A stretch of DNA of 64,000 nt from positions 1-64,000 of the forward strand of contig NZ_FRDK01000001.1 of the NCBI RefSeq assembly GCF_900143245.1, read 5' to 3'. The first letter of the stretch is position 1, and every line of letters starts with the position of its first letter. Source of the stretch: Flavobacterium fryxellicola. GTDB lineage: Bacteria; Bacteroidota; Bacteroidia; Flavobacteriales; Flavobacteriaceae. Shown here piece by piece: positions 46,518-55,802 of the stretch. The notes beneath the pieces were generated by a model. It had not been told where the DNA came from. It worked only from the letters and a program-made list of their open reading frames with translations, and searched no databases. The position numbers and the translations under genes are program-made.

Positions 46518-47570
46518 TTAAACTATGGCTTTCACCACCGCTTTTGGTGCTTCTTTACGGGTTCCGTCAAAGCCATCTACTCCAGAAACTGTCGTATATT
46601 TCAATACATATTTTTTACCTGGATTGATAATTTGATAGGCTGCTTGGCACATCAAAGTAGCTTCATGGAAACCACAAAGAATCAATTTTAATTTTCCAGG
46701 ATATGTATTTACATCTCCTATTGCGAAAATTCCTGGAATATTAGTTTGATAATCCAATGAATTATTTACTTTGATGGCATTTTTTTCAATGTCTAATCCC
46801 CAGTTTCCTATGGGACCTAATTTTGGTGTAAGCCCAAAAAGCGGAATAAAATAATCCGTTTCTATCGTTCTTCTTGCCCCATTTTCATCAAGGACAACTG
46901 ACTCAATATGCTCCGCTCCATTGAGCCCTACCACTTCGGCTGGTGTAATCAACCTGATTTTTCCAGCATCTTTTAATTCCTGGACTTTTTCAACAGAATC
47001 CAATGCTCCTCTAAACTCATTTCTTCTGTGAATCAAAGTCACTTCTGAAGCAATATTGGAAAGGAAAATACTCCAGTCTAAAGCAGAGTCTCCGCCACCT
47101 GAAATAACGACTCTTTTATCTCTAAATTTTTCTGGGTTTTTGATAAAATACTTAATTCCTTTCCCTTCATAAAAATTGATTCCGTCAATAAGTGGTTTTC
47201 TAGGTTCAAAACTTCCTAGTCCTCCAGCGATAGCCACTACCGAAGCCTGAATTTTTGTTCCCTTATTAGAGGTAACAATGAAGCTTCCATCTTCTTGCTT
47301 ATCAATTGTTTCTGCGCGTTCTCCAAGTGTAAACCCAGGCTCGAATTGCTTTATTTGCTCCATCAGATTATGCACTAAATCTCCTGCTAAAACCTCTGGA
47401 AATCCGGGAATATCATAGATTGGTTTTTTAGGATACAATTCTGATAATTGACCACCCACTTGCGGGAGTGCATCTAATATGTGGCATTTTAATTTCAATA
47501 AACCTGCTTCAAAAACGGCAAATAAACCTGTTGGTCCAGCTCCTATAATAAGTATGTCTGTTTTAATCAT
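46518..47570 (-). CDS. Ferredoxin-NADP reductase-like flavoprotein (thioredoxin-reductase fold)
   Basis: A 350-residue NAD(P)/FAD oxidoreductase of the YumC-type ferredoxin-NADP+ reductase group. FAD binding is IKTDILIIGAGPTGLFAVFEAG and NADP binding is VVISGGGDSALDWSIFL. IFAIGDVNTYPGKLKLILCG is the second FAD motif. The CxxC of thioredoxin reductase is absent, which fits FNR. The frame is open upstream to TTG 47606, but the ATG at 47570 begins directly at the FAD motif. At the end of the sulfite-reduction cluster it could supply electrons to the sulfite reductase; that is inferred from position. Confidence 0.85.
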   Translation of the reverse strand: MIKTDILIIGAGPTGLFAVFEAGLLKLKCHILDALPQVGGQLSELYPKKPIYDIPGFPEVLAGDLVHNLMEQIKQFEPGFTLGERAETIDKQEDGSFIVTSNKGTKIQASVVAIAGGLGSFEPRKPLIDGINFYEGKGIKYFIKNPEKFRDKRVVISGGGDSALDWSIFLSNIASEVTLIHRRNEFRGALDSVEKVQELKDAGKIRLITPAEVVGLNGAEHIESVVLDENGARRTIETDYFIPLFGLTPKLGPIGNWGLDIEKNAIKVNNSLDYQTNIPGIFAIGDVNTYPGKLKLILCGFHEATLMCQAAYQIINPGKKYVLKYTTVSGVDGFDGTRKEAPKAVVKAIV

Positions 47571-47779
47571 TTTTTTTAAATTAGCTTCCCCCACCATACC
47601 CTTCAAGAAGAGGGATGACTGAGTGAAAATTTGTTTTATTATTAGATTGATGAAATTACTTTGTTAAGATGCAAAGTAACTATGCTTTCTTTTATTTTTT
47701 AATGACAAATATCATAATTATCCGTTTTAAAAAAAACAGAAAGTTGTTATTAAGATTTATTACAATTTAGAATTTGATT

Positions 47780-48391
47780 TTACTTATCCTTTTCTCTTTC
47801 GCCTTTGCGGGCTGAGGGGATTTTTAATGCTTCTGTGATCTCATTCATTTTTTGTACTTTTTCTTCAAAATTGCCCTTTAAAGTTTTGCGATATTCATTT
47901 AAATTCTCAACCATTTTATTGATATCGTCTGGAATTACTTCCTCAAAAAACTCTCGCAATCGTTTGGCCGTTGTAGGTGATTTTCCATTGGTTGAAATCG
48001 CAATTTTAACATTGCCTTTAGTTACAATTCCGCCCAAATAATAATCACATAATGGCGGTGTATCAGCAATGTTACAAATCAAGAATCTTTTTCTGCACAA
48101 ATCATAAATCCTTTTGTTGACCTTTAAATCATCAGTACAAGCGATAACCATATGGCGTTTGCGTAACATCCAGCGATTGAATTTTTTATACGTCAATTTT
48201 ACGGATGAATGGCTTGCCGCCAAGGTTTCTAATTCAGGCAAAAATCGGGGTGCAACCACCTCAACATTTGCATTTGGACTGGATTTTAATAGAAATGACA
48301 ACTTTTCTAAACCCACATTTCCTCCACCTACAATAAGGGTACTGAGGTTTTGTAATTTTAAAAATATTGGATATAACTCATTCCTTTCCAT
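47780..48391 (-). CDS. Precorrin-2 dehydrogenase / sirohydrochlorin ferrochelatase family protein
   Basis: A 203-residue protein of the SirC/Met8p/CysG-N family, which oxidises precorrin-2 with NAD and may insert iron to give siroheme. LIVGGGNVGLEKLSFLLKSS is the NAD-binding motif, CNIADTPPLCDYYLGGIVTKG is the characteristic block after it, and ISTNGKSPTTAKRLREFFE closes the domain. Its start overlaps the end of cobA by 14 bp, so the two are translationally coupled and complete the siroheme pathway for the adjacent sulfite reductase. Confidence 0.9.
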   Translation of the reverse strand: MERNELYPIFLKLQNLSTLIVGGGNVGLEKLSFLLKSSPNANVEVVAPRFLPELETLAASHSSVKLTYKKFNRWMLRKRHMVIACTDDLKVNKRIYDLCRKRFLICNIADTPPLCDYYLGGIVTKGNVKIAISTNGKSPTTAKRLREFFEEVIPDDINKMVENLNEYRKTLKGNFEEKVQKMNEITEALKIPSARKGEREKDK

Positions 48392-49172
48392 ATACCAGTA
48401 CCTTATTGTGATTAGATCTCAATTGATTGAAAAAAGCTACTTTTTTCTTGCCATCACCTACTACTTCTCCAATTACAATTATAGCCGGAGAACTTAAATT
48501 ATTTTTAGCCACGATTTCTTGGATGGTATCAACGGTCCCAATTCCTGTTTTCTCTTGAGGTGTTGTTCCGTTTTGAATAATTGCAACGGGCATTTCTCCT
48601 TTCGATTCTTTTTGGAACAAAGCCACAATTTGATCTAATTTGCTCATGCCCATCAAAATCACAACTGTTGCAGTAGATTGTGCTGCTAAAGCTACATCGG
48701 CAGATAATTTTCGTGTTGAAGTTGTTCCGGTAATTACCCAAAAACTTTCCGATACTCCTCTTTTTGTCAGCGAAATCCCCTGAGAAGCAGGAACTGCAAT
48801 CGAGGATGAAATTCCCGGAACCACAAATGTAGGAATTCCGAAACTTTCTACGAATTCTATTTCTTCGCTTCCTCTGCCAAAAATAAAGGGATCGCCTCCT
48901 TTTAACCGAACCACATTTCCGTACGTAAGTGCATTATCTACAATCAACTGATTTATTTCAGTTTGCGTATATTGATGACAGCCTTTCCTTTTTCCGACAA
49001 ATATTTTCAACGCTTTTTTGGGAGCATAAGACAATAGTTCTTCATTTGCCAGGGCATCATACAAAACAACATTTGCTTCTGCCAAAGCCTTCGCCCCTTT
49101 AATCGTCAGTAAATCCGGATCTCCAGGACCAGCACCTACCAGCGTTACTTGCGGTTCTATTTTATTTTTCAT
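48378..49172 (-). CDS. cobA: Uroporphyrinogen-III C-methyltransferase
   Basis: A 264-residue SUMT that methylates uroporphyrinogen III twice with SAM to make precorrin-2. Motifs are VTLVGAGPGDPDLLTIKGAKAL, YDALANEELLSYAP, VRLKGGDPFIFGRGSEE and VVPGISSSIAVPA, all standard for the family. Length is that of the single-domain enzyme, with no fused CysG N-domain. It overlaps the sulfite reductase gene by 11 bp and the precorrin-2 dehydrogenase gene by 14 bp. Confidence 0.95.
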   Translation of the reverse strand: MKNKIEPQVTLVGAGPGDPDLLTIKGAKALAEANVVLYDALANEELLSYAPKKALKIFVGKRKGCHQYTQTEINQLIVDNALTYGNVVRLKGGDPFIFGRGSEEIEFVESFGIPTFVVPGISSSIAVPASQGISLTKRGVSESFWVITGTTSTRKLSADVALAAQSTATVVILMGMSKLDQIVALFQKESKGEMPVAIIQNGTTPQEKTGIGTVDTIQEIVAKNNLSSPAIIVIGEVVGDGKKKVAFFNQLRSNHNKVLVYGKE

Positions 49173-51255
49173 CTTGTAGGTCTTTGGTTCTGAAAGTTTC
49201 TATTGTGTCAAAAAAAGTAGTTGCTTCTTGGATGTATTTTTTAGCAAATGCTTCAGATGGTTCGTTCTCTTTAATTTGAAATACTAAAGCTTTTAAAGTC
49301 GATTGCAACGGAATTTTATTTGTTTCTACAAAAACAGTATCAAATAAGTCTACTATACCCGCTTGATGATTTGTTTTTTGGTTTTCTGAAAGCAATAAGG
49401 CTTTGGATCCATTAACAAAACCGGCGTACGCATGATAAATCGCGTCAGACCATTTTTGTTCTTCGAAAGCTTCTCTTGCAAAAGTCAACTTATCTTTGGC
49501 TTCCAATAGAAGCGTGGCAACTAAATCAATCACAACTCCCGCACATTCTCCTACACCAACTGCTTTTACATAATTATCTGCATTTCCCCAATCTACAAAA
49601 TCAGCTTCGGTAAGATTAGTTAAGTCGGCTAAGGGTTTCAACATTTCATAGAAGTATTTCTCGCCTTTGTCATCATAATAATGAAGGAATGATAATCCGT
49701 TTGCATTAGCGTGAAAATCATTTAAGATAAAGCGCAATGCGTCGGGTCCTCTTCGACTTGGGATTTTGATCACTTTGTCAGAAAAACGTCCTGATCCGTT
49801 TCCTAAATTTCCACCACCCAATAAAACTTGAAGTGCTGGCGCGACTAATTTCCCGGAATTGATCGACATTCCTTGAAAACCAATTTCGGCCATATTGTGT
49901 TGTCCACAAGCATTCATACAACCACTAATTTTTATAGTGATTTCACGATTGTTGCTGTATTGTGGATATTCTGCTGCTAATACTCTTTCTAGTTCTACTG
50001 CAATTCCGGTGCTGCTCGCAATTCCAAGATTACAAGTATCTGTACCCGGACAAGCAGTAATATCCGCTGTACTATCATATCCTATGGCTACATAGGCAAG
50101 TTTGGCTAATTCTTGATAGAAAAATTCGAGATTCTCCTCTTTCACATTGCGGATTAAAATATCTTGACGCAACGTAAAACGCAATTCGTTAGCTCCATAA
50201 TTCTTAATTAATTCAGCCAATAACCTTGCTTTATCAGTGTAAAAATCCCCTAACAAAACTTTAATTCCAATCGCTACGTAACCGTTTTGTTTCTGAAAAA
50301 TTACATTTGTTTTTTTCCATTTTTCGAAAGCAACGCGATCTTCAAGTATCACTTTTGGGGCTTTCAATAACGGTTCTGGAATTGATCCATCAAAATCTGT
50401 AGTGTCAATTTCAACCACTTGATGCGATAAGGCTTTTTTCTCTTCTTCCACCAATGCTAAAAACTCCTCTCTACCAATATCTTTGATTAAGAATTTCATA
50501 CGAGCTTTTAATCGTTTGGCTCTTTCTCCAAAACGGTCAAATATTCGCAAAACACCCTCTGTTGTTGGAATAATTTGGTTTACCGGAATAAACTCCGATA
50601 ATAATTCGGCATGACTTGGTTGCGAACCTAATCCACCTCCAAGCATTACTTTGAATCCTTTTTCCCCATTTACAATTTTTGGAATAAATCCTAAATCATG
50701 AATATAACTTAGCGCCGTATCTTTATCCGATGAAGAGAATGAAATTTTAAACTTACGTCCCATTTCTTGACAAACGGGATTTCTTAAGAAAAACTGAAAC
50801 AAAGCGTGTGCGTACGGCGAAACATCAAACGGTTCGTCCACATCAATTCCCGCGGTTTCACTAGCCGTAATATTTCTAACGGTATTTCCACATGCTTCTC
50901 TCAATGTCACATCATCTTTCTCTAATTCAGCCCAGAGTTGTGGAGTTCTATCCAAACTTACATAATGAATTTGAATATCCTGACGCGTTGTAATGTGCAA
51001 ACGCCCTGTTGAATACTCGTCAGAAACTTTTGAAATACGCACTAATTGTTCGCTTGTCACCTTACCAAAAGGCAATTTGATACGAATCATTTGCACACCT
51101 TCCTGACGCTGACCATAAACTCCGCGAGCCAAACGCAGGCTACGAAAACGCTCATCGTCAATTTTTCCATCACGGAATAATGCTATTTTTCGCTCTAAAT
51201 CGATAATGTCTTTTTGGACAATCGGATCTTCTATTTCGGTTCTAAAACTTTCCAT
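49162..51255 (-). CDS. Siroheme sulfite/nitrite reductase with C-terminal HEPN-like domain
   Basis: A 697-residue fusion. The first 570 residues form a siroheme-containing reductase: two ferredoxin-like half domains (LPFGKVTSEQLVRISKVSDE, and the second repeat near 330-390), the siroheme-binding Arg/Lys regions, and 4Fe-4S/siroheme ligands Cys402, Cys408, Cys446 and Cys450. Residues about 575-690 are helical with REAFEEQKWSDAIYHAYAGF and NGSKALLL, resembling a HEPN domain. Context (cysN, cysD, cysH, cobA) indicates assimilatory sulfite reduction to sulfide. The role of the HEPN part is unknown; nucleotide binding or regulation is possible. Confidence 0.85.
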   Translation of the reverse strand: MESFRTEIEDPIVQKDIIDLERKIALFRDGKIDDERFRSLRLARGVYGQRQEGVQMIRIKLPFGKVTSEQLVRISKVSDEYSTGRLHITTRQDIQIHYVSLDRTPQLWAELEKDDVTLREACGNTVRNITASETAGIDVDEPFDVSPYAHALFQFFLRNPVCQEMGRKFKISFSSSDKDTALSYIHDLGFIPKIVNGEKGFKVMLGGGLGSQPSHAELLSEFIPVNQIIPTTEGVLRIFDRFGERAKRLKARMKFLIKDIGREEFLALVEEEKKALSHQVVEIDTTDFDGSIPEPLLKAPKVILEDRVAFEKWKKTNVIFQKQNGYVAIGIKVLLGDFYTDKARLLAELIKNYGANELRFTLRQDILIRNVKEENLEFFYQELAKLAYVAIGYDSTADITACPGTDTCNLGIASSTGIAVELERVLAAEYPQYSNNREITIKISGCMNACGQHNMAEIGFQGMSINSGKLVAPALQVLLGGGNLGNGSGRFSDKVIKIPSRRGPDALRFILNDFHANANGLSFLHYYDDKGEKYFYEMLKPLADLTNLTEADFVDWGNADNYVKAVGVGECAGVVIDLVATLLLEAKDKLTFAREAFEEQKWSDAIYHAYAGFVNGSKALLLSENQKTNHQAGIVDLFDTVFVETNKIPLQSTLKALVFQIKENEPSEAFAKKYIQEATTFFDTIETFRTKDLQDEK

Positions 51256-51280
51256 ACTGTGTTATTATTTTCCTCCCATC

Positions 51281-51375
51281 GCCCCCCTCCGAAAGAGGAG
51301 GAGCCACTGAAGCGCTTGATTCGACTTTTTATACTATTTTCTTGTTCTCCCTTTCGGGGGCTAGGAGGCTTTTAT
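51281..51375. repeat. Inverted pair of GC-rich palindromic repeats P between the sulfite reductase gene and cysN
   Basis: One copy (51281-51305, GCCCCCCTCCGAAAGAGGAG) is in reverse orientation, the other (51347-51375, CTCCCTTTCGGGGGCTAGGA) in direct orientation. The second supplies the cysN TAG stop codon and overlaps its last three codons. The two together resemble a composite BIME-like unit. Confidence 0.65.
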
Positions 51376-52611
51376 AAAACCAACTCCTGCTGTTGTATTC
51401 GTTGCAATATCGATTAAGATAAAAGCACCGTTTGATTTATTGTCATTGTAGGCATCAAAATATATGGCTTTACTCAATTTAATATTTACTTCTCCTATTT
51501 CATTAATTGCCAATTGAGTTGCTGGTGTTGAACCCGAATAATCAGTAGCAATTACGTTTTTCACACTTTCAATTTTAGCCAAAACACGATTTGTATTGTG
51601 TTGTACAAAATATTTTGCACCAGGAACTAGTTTTTTACTGTCCATCCAACACACTGTGGTATTGATTTCTTTTTCAACTTTAGGCAATTCAGCTGATTTT
51701 ACAATCATATCGCCACGTGTTACATTGATATCATTTTCTAATTCAATAGTAATCGAAGAACCCGCTGATGCTTCATCAAATTGCTTGTCGAAAAAGTGAA
51801 TTTTCGTAACTGTAGATTCTGTCAAAGAAGGCAACACAGTTACTGCATCCCCTACTTTTATATTGTTACCGTATAACTTTCCAGCGTATCCTCTAAAATC
51901 ATGGTATTCTTCGGTTTTTGGTCTAATAACTGTTTGAACTGGAAAACGCGCCTTTCCTTTTTCATCAACATCTTCAGGTTCTAAAGCTTCCAGATGTTCC
52001 AATACGGTTTGTCCGGTATACCAAGGCATATTGTCCGATTTATCAACCACATTTCCGCCATTGATCGCGCTTAAAGGAATATAGCTTACCGTTTGTTCTT
52101 TGAAAGTACTTTTAGCATTTAAAGCTTGAAAATCCTCTTTAATTTTATTGTAGACTTCCTCAGAATAATCCACTAAATCCATTTTATTGACCGCAACAAT
52201 CACTTCTTTTACTCTCAATAAATTATTGATAAAAAAGTGACGGTACGTTTGCTCAATTACTCCTTTACGAGCATCAATCAAAATAATGGAAACCTGCGAA
52301 GTCGAAGCTCCCGTAACCATATTTCGTGTGTACTCGACATGCCCTGGAGTATCTGCAATAATGTAACTTTTCTTGGCTGTCGAAAAATAAATATGCGCCA
52401 CATCAATGGTGATTCCTTGTTCTCTTTCAGCAACCAAACCATCCGTTGCCAATGAAAAATCAAGATAATCATATCCTTTTTGTTTGCTGCTTTTTTCTAT
52501 TGCTTCTAATTTATCTGTCGTCAACGATTGTGTATCGTACAATAATCTGCCAATTAAGGTACTCTTTCCGTCATCTACACTTCCTGCTGTTGCTATTTTT
52601 AAAACTTCCAT
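51361..52611 (-). CDS. cysN: Sulfate adenylyltransferase subunit 1 (GTPase)
   Basis: A 416-residue EF-Tu-like GTPase that drives ATP sulfurylase. GTP-binding motifs are TAGSVDDGKSTLIGRLL, DTPGHVEYTRNM and VAVNKMDLVDYS. Domains II and III follow (about 225-415). No APS kinase (CysC) is fused. It acts with CysD, encoded 79 bp upstream on the same strand, to make adenylylsulfate. The C-terminal residues KAS and the stop codon lie in a palindromic repeat, so the original terminus may have been altered slightly. Confidence 0.94.
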   Translation of the reverse strand: MEVLKIATAGSVDDGKSTLIGRLLYDTQSLTTDKLEAIEKSSKQKGYDYLDFSLATDGLVAEREQGITIDVAHIYFSTAKKSYIIADTPGHVEYTRNMVTGASTSQVSIILIDARKGVIEQTYRHFFINNLLRVKEVIVAVNKMDLVDYSEEVYNKIKEDFQALNAKSTFKEQTVSYIPLSAINGGNVVDKSDNMPWYTGQTVLEHLEALEPEDVDEKGKARFPVQTVIRPKTEEYHDFRGYAGKLYGNNIKVGDAVTVLPSLTESTVTKIHFFDKQFDEASAGSSITIELENDINVTRGDMIVKSAELPKVEKEINTTVCWMDSKKLVPGAKYFVQHNTNRVLAKIESVKNVIATDYSGSTPATQLAINEIGEVNIKLSKAIYFDAYNDNKSNGAFILIDIATNTTAGVGFIKAS

Positions 52612-52690
52612 ATTATTTATAAGTATTAAGATCGTAAGTATTAAGTATCAAGATCGTAAGTTCAATAACTTACTTTTTATGTCTTACTCC

Positions 52691-53590
52691 TTAAAAATAT
52701 CCTTGTTGTTTTCTTTTTTCCATAGCAGCTTCAGAACGTTTATCATCAATTCTGGCACCTCTTTCGGAAATAGTTGAGGTTCTAATTTCACCGACAACTT
52801 CTGCAATTGTCGCTGCATACGAATCAACCGCCGCTGTGCAACTCATATCACCAACGGTTCTAAAACGAACGATGCGTTCCTCGATTTCTTCATTTTCTTC
52901 TTGGTAAACAAATGGAGAATGAGACCAAATCATTCCATCTCTCAAGAAAACTTTACGTTTGTGTGAAAAGTAAATGGATGGAATTTCAATTTTTTCTTGT
53001 TCGATGTAGCTCCAAACATCTAACTCGGTCCAATTTGAAATAGGAAAAACACGAACGTTTTGACCATTTTCAATTTTACCGTTCAAAATATCAAATAATT
53101 CGGGACGTTGGTTTTTTTCATCCCATTGCCCGAAATCATCACGTACTGAGAAAATACGTTCTTTGGCTCTTGCTTTTTCCTCATCGCGACGCGCACCACC
53201 TATACAAGCATCAAATTTAAATTCTTCAATAGCATCTAAAAGTGTTGTGGTTTGCAAACTATTTCTACTCGAATATTTCCCTGATTCTTCTACTACTTTT
53301 CCTTCATCAATAGCGTCTTGTACATTACGAACGATTAATTCCAATCCTAATTCTTTTACCAATCGGTCTCTAAATTCAATCGTTTCTGGGAAATTATGCC
53401 CCGTGTCTACGTGCAACAACGGAAACGGAATTTTAGCTGGGAAAAAAGCTTTTTGCGCTAAGCGCACCAAAGTAATCGAATCTTTTCCACCAGAAAAAAG
53501 CAATACGGGTTTATCAAATTGACATATTACCTCTCTAAATATGTATATCGCTTCGCTTTCTAAAGCGTTTGTTTTTACTATTGAACTCAT
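52691..53590 (-). CDS. cysD: Sulfate adenylyltransferase subunit 2
   Basis: A 299-residue ATP sulfurylase small subunit of the PP-loop family. LLFSGGKDSITLVRLAQKAF is the pyrophosphate-binding SGGKDS loop. HVDTGHNFPETIEFRDRLV and GGARRDEEKARAKERIFSVRD are conserved active-site blocks, and GMIWSHSPFVY lies near the C-terminus. It catalyses formation of APS from ATP and sulfate, with CysN hydrolysing GTP. It sits between cysH and cysN. Confidence 0.95.
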   Translation of the reverse strand: MSSIVKTNALESEAIYIFREVICQFDKPVLLFSGGKDSITLVRLAQKAFFPAKIPFPLLHVDTGHNFPETIEFRDRLVKELGLELIVRNVQDAIDEGKVVEESGKYSSRNSLQTTTLLDAIEEFKFDACIGGARRDEEKARAKERIFSVRDDFGQWDEKNQRPELFDILNGKIENGQNVRVFPISNWTELDVWSYIEQEKIEIPSIYFSHKRKVFLRDGMIWSHSPFVYQEENEEIEERIVRFRTVGDMSCTAAVDSYAATIAEVVGEIRTSTISERGARIDDKRSEAAMEKRKQQGYF

Positions 53591-53657
53591 TTTTTTTATT
53601 TAAAGATTTAAAGGATTGAAAAATTTAAAGATTCCAACAACCATTTATAATTTATAA

Positions 53658-54359
53658 TTACTTCTGATGCAATCCGCATTCCTTATGACTGGATTCCCAC
53701 CACCATCTGCCCGCTCTAATATCTTCGTCGTCAGCAATTGCTCTGGTACAAGGCGCGCAACCGATACTAACAAATCTTTTTTTATGCAATGCGTTTTGCG
53801 GTACATTGTTCGTTTCTAAATAATCTTCTACTTCTTTCAATGTCCATTTTAACAAAGGGTTGAATTTGATTATTTCAAAATGAGCATCGTATTCAAAAAG
53901 AGCTAAATCGTTTCTGTTTTGAGATTGTTCTGCTCGTAATCCTGTAATCCAAATTGAATTTCCATTCAAAGCTTTAGTCAATGGTGCTACTTTTCGAATG
54001 AAACAGCATTCTTTTCTATTCTCCACGGATTCGTAAAAACTGTTTGGACCTTTTTGATTTACTAATTCTTCTACTGCGGTTGCTTCTGGAAAATAGGTTT
54101 TAATGTCTATTTTATACTTTTTCAATGTCTGATGAAAAACAGCATAGGTTTCTTCAAACAACCTTCCTGTATCTAATGTAAAAATGCTAATTGGCAAATT
54201 TTGCTCCGCAATTATAGCCGTAATCACCTGATCTTCCTGCCCAAAAGAAGTAGAAAAAACTACTTTATCTTTATACTCATTCGCTAAAAAAGCAAGTGTT
54301 TCTTTCAAAGAAAAAGTTGCAGTTGTATTTAGCAGAGCCTTTATACTTGCTATACTCAT
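53658..54359 (-). CDS. cysH: Adenylylsulfate (APS) reductase-type CysH
   Basis: A 233-residue PP-loop reductase that converts activated sulfate to sulfite. VFSTSFGQEDQVI replaces the P-loop and TLDTGRLFEETY follows. The cluster-binding cysteine pairs are present: KECCFIRKV and IGCAPCTRA. These CC...CxxC cysteines bind 4Fe-4S and are characteristic of APS-using enzymes rather than PAPS-specific ones. This agrees with the lack of an APS kinase gene in the cluster. The C-terminal ...KECGLH motif carries the catalytic Cys. Its ATG overlaps the preceding tauE stop codon by one base (TAATG). Confidence 0.93.
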   Translation of the reverse strand: MSIASIKALLNTTATFSLKETLAFLANEYKDKVVFSTSFGQEDQVITAIIAEQNLPISIFTLDTGRLFEETYAVFHQTLKKYKIDIKTYFPEATAVEELVNQKGPNSFYESVENRKECCFIRKVAPLTKALNGNSIWITGLRAEQSQNRNDLALFEYDAHFEIIKFNPLLKWTLKEVEDYLETNNVPQNALHKKRFVSIGCAPCTRAIADDEDIRAGRWWWESSHKECGLHQK

Positions 54360-55261
54360 TATAATAATTTAGATAATGTTCGTAAACTCAAAACAATAAT
54401 TAAAATTCCAACCAAAATCATCATGGGTTGTCTTTTGATTTTGTTGACTAACAAAGCCGCTATTGGCGCCGCTATCACGCCTCCTAATATCAATCCTATT
54501 ATCACTTGCCATCCTTCAATTCCCCCAAAAATCATGAAAGTGATTCCGCTAGCGAATGAAACGGCAAATTCAGCGGCATTCACAGATCCGATAGTGTATC
54601 TCGGATTTCTGCCTCGTCCTAATAAGGTTGAAGTCACAATTGGACCCCAACCGCCTCCGCCCACAGCATCCATAAATCCCCCAAAAGAGGCCAAAATACC
54701 CAAACGTTTGGTTTTCTTTTTTATAATATTTTTTTGCATTGCTTTTCTAATAATGATACAAGCCAATCCAATCATGTAAACAGCAATAAATGGCTTAATC
54801 ACATCCCCATCAATCACATCTGACAATAAATAGGCTCCAGTGATTGACCCTAAAACACCTGGTATCAGCAAGTGTCTTACTAATTTTTTATTGATATTTC
54901 CAAATTTATGATGCGAAATAGCCGATACTCCCGTAGTAAACATTTCGGCAACATGAACTCCCGTGCTGCTTACCACAGGCGGAACGCCGTACGCTAATAA
55001 AAAAGAAGTGGAAGTCGCTCCATAACCCATTCCTAATGTCCCGTCAACTAATTGTGCAAAAACACCAATACAGAAAAAGATTAAAAATTCTGTATCGAAT
55101 CCAGCAATAAATCCATTCCAAGAAAATTCAGCATGATGATTATAAACCAATGTAGCAATTAATCCAACTAATAAAACTACCGGAATCACAACCCACAGAC
55201 GCTCTTTAAAGGGTGTTTCGATTTTTAAGGCACCATTATTCTCTTTCACTTCTTTGCTCAT
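54359..55261 (-). CDS. TauE/SafE-family sulfite or sulfate permease
   Basis: A 300-residue membrane protein with about eight predicted helices. The TauE/SafE signature regions are visible as FAQLVDGTLGMGYGATSTSFLLA and GGFMDAVGGGGWGPIVTSTLLGRG. Family members move sulfite, sulfate or organosulfur anions across the inner membrane. The frame extends upstream to a TTG (55294), but the ATG at 55261 gives a hydrophilic start MSKEVKENN. Position at the head of cysH-cysD-cysN suggests sulfate uptake or sulfite efflux, which sequence alone cannot separate. Confidence 0.85.
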   Translation of the reverse strand: MSKEVKENNGALKIETPFKERLWVVIPVVLLVGLIATLVYNHHAEFSWNGFIAGFDTEFLIFFCIGVFAQLVDGTLGMGYGATSTSFLLAYGVPPVVSSTGVHVAEMFTTGVSAISHHKFGNINKKLVRHLLIPGVLGSITGAYLLSDVIDGDVIKPFIAVYMIGLACIIIRKAMQKNIIKKKTKRLGILASFGGFMDAVGGGGWGPIVTSTLLGRGRNPRYTIGSVNAAEFAVSFASGITFMIFGGIEGWQVIIGLILGGVIAAPIAALLVNKIKRQPMMILVGILIIVLSLRTLSKLL

Positions 55262-55378
55262 GCTTCTTAAATTCAACTGTTTTTTATTATTCAAATCTAT
55301 TACCCCATCGGAATAGTAGATTATATTGCAAAAGTAAAGATTTAAACTTAACTACAAAATTTATTTTGTGATATTTAT

Positions 55379-55789
55379 CTAAAAAGCAATGTCCGCCAGC
55401 GTATTGTTTTCCAATATTAAGAGTGTATTATCACGCACTTCTGTCATGAGCTTACGCACCGCGCACGTCGCCTCATCGGAGCAGTCGGCACAAGGCTCAT
55501 AAAAATTGTGGCTGGCACATGGAAGTAGTGCGATTGGTCCTTCAAGAATACGATAGACGTGTGCCATATTAATATCCTTTGGCTCTTTTATCAAGTAATA
55601 GCCTCCACCTTTTCCTTTTTTGGCACCCAAAAATCCAGAATGACGCAAAAGCAATAAAATACTTTCTAAAAACTTAACCGATATATTTTCACTTTTCGCA
55701 ATATCAGCAATTGCAACAGGAGTTTGATCTTCTTGGCGTGCCAAAAAAGTCAACGCTTTTATTCCGTATTTTGTTTTTTTGGAGAGCAT
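55379..55789 (-). CDS. Rrf2-family transcriptional regulator
   Basis: A 136-residue winged-helix regulator. MLSKKTKYGIKALTFLARQ and the recognition region (IADIAKSENISVKFLESILLLL), then the wing KGKGGGYYLIKEP, define the Rrf2 family. Four cysteines at 91, 100, 103 and 109 (PCASHNFYEPCADCSDEATC) could bind an Fe-S cluster, as in IscR or NsrR; CymR-type members lack this. Between a metZ-like gene and the sulfate genes it is a good candidate for a sulfur-status regulator of this cluster. Its target sites were not identified. Confidence 0.88.
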   Translation of the reverse strand: MLSKKTKYGIKALTFLARQEDQTPVAIADIAKSENISVKFLESILLLLRHSGFLGAKKGKGGGYYLIKEPKDINMAHVYRILEGPIALLPCASHNFYEPCADCSDEATCAVRKLMTEVRDNTLLILENNTLADIAF

Positions 55790-55802
55790 TTAAATAGATT
55801 TA

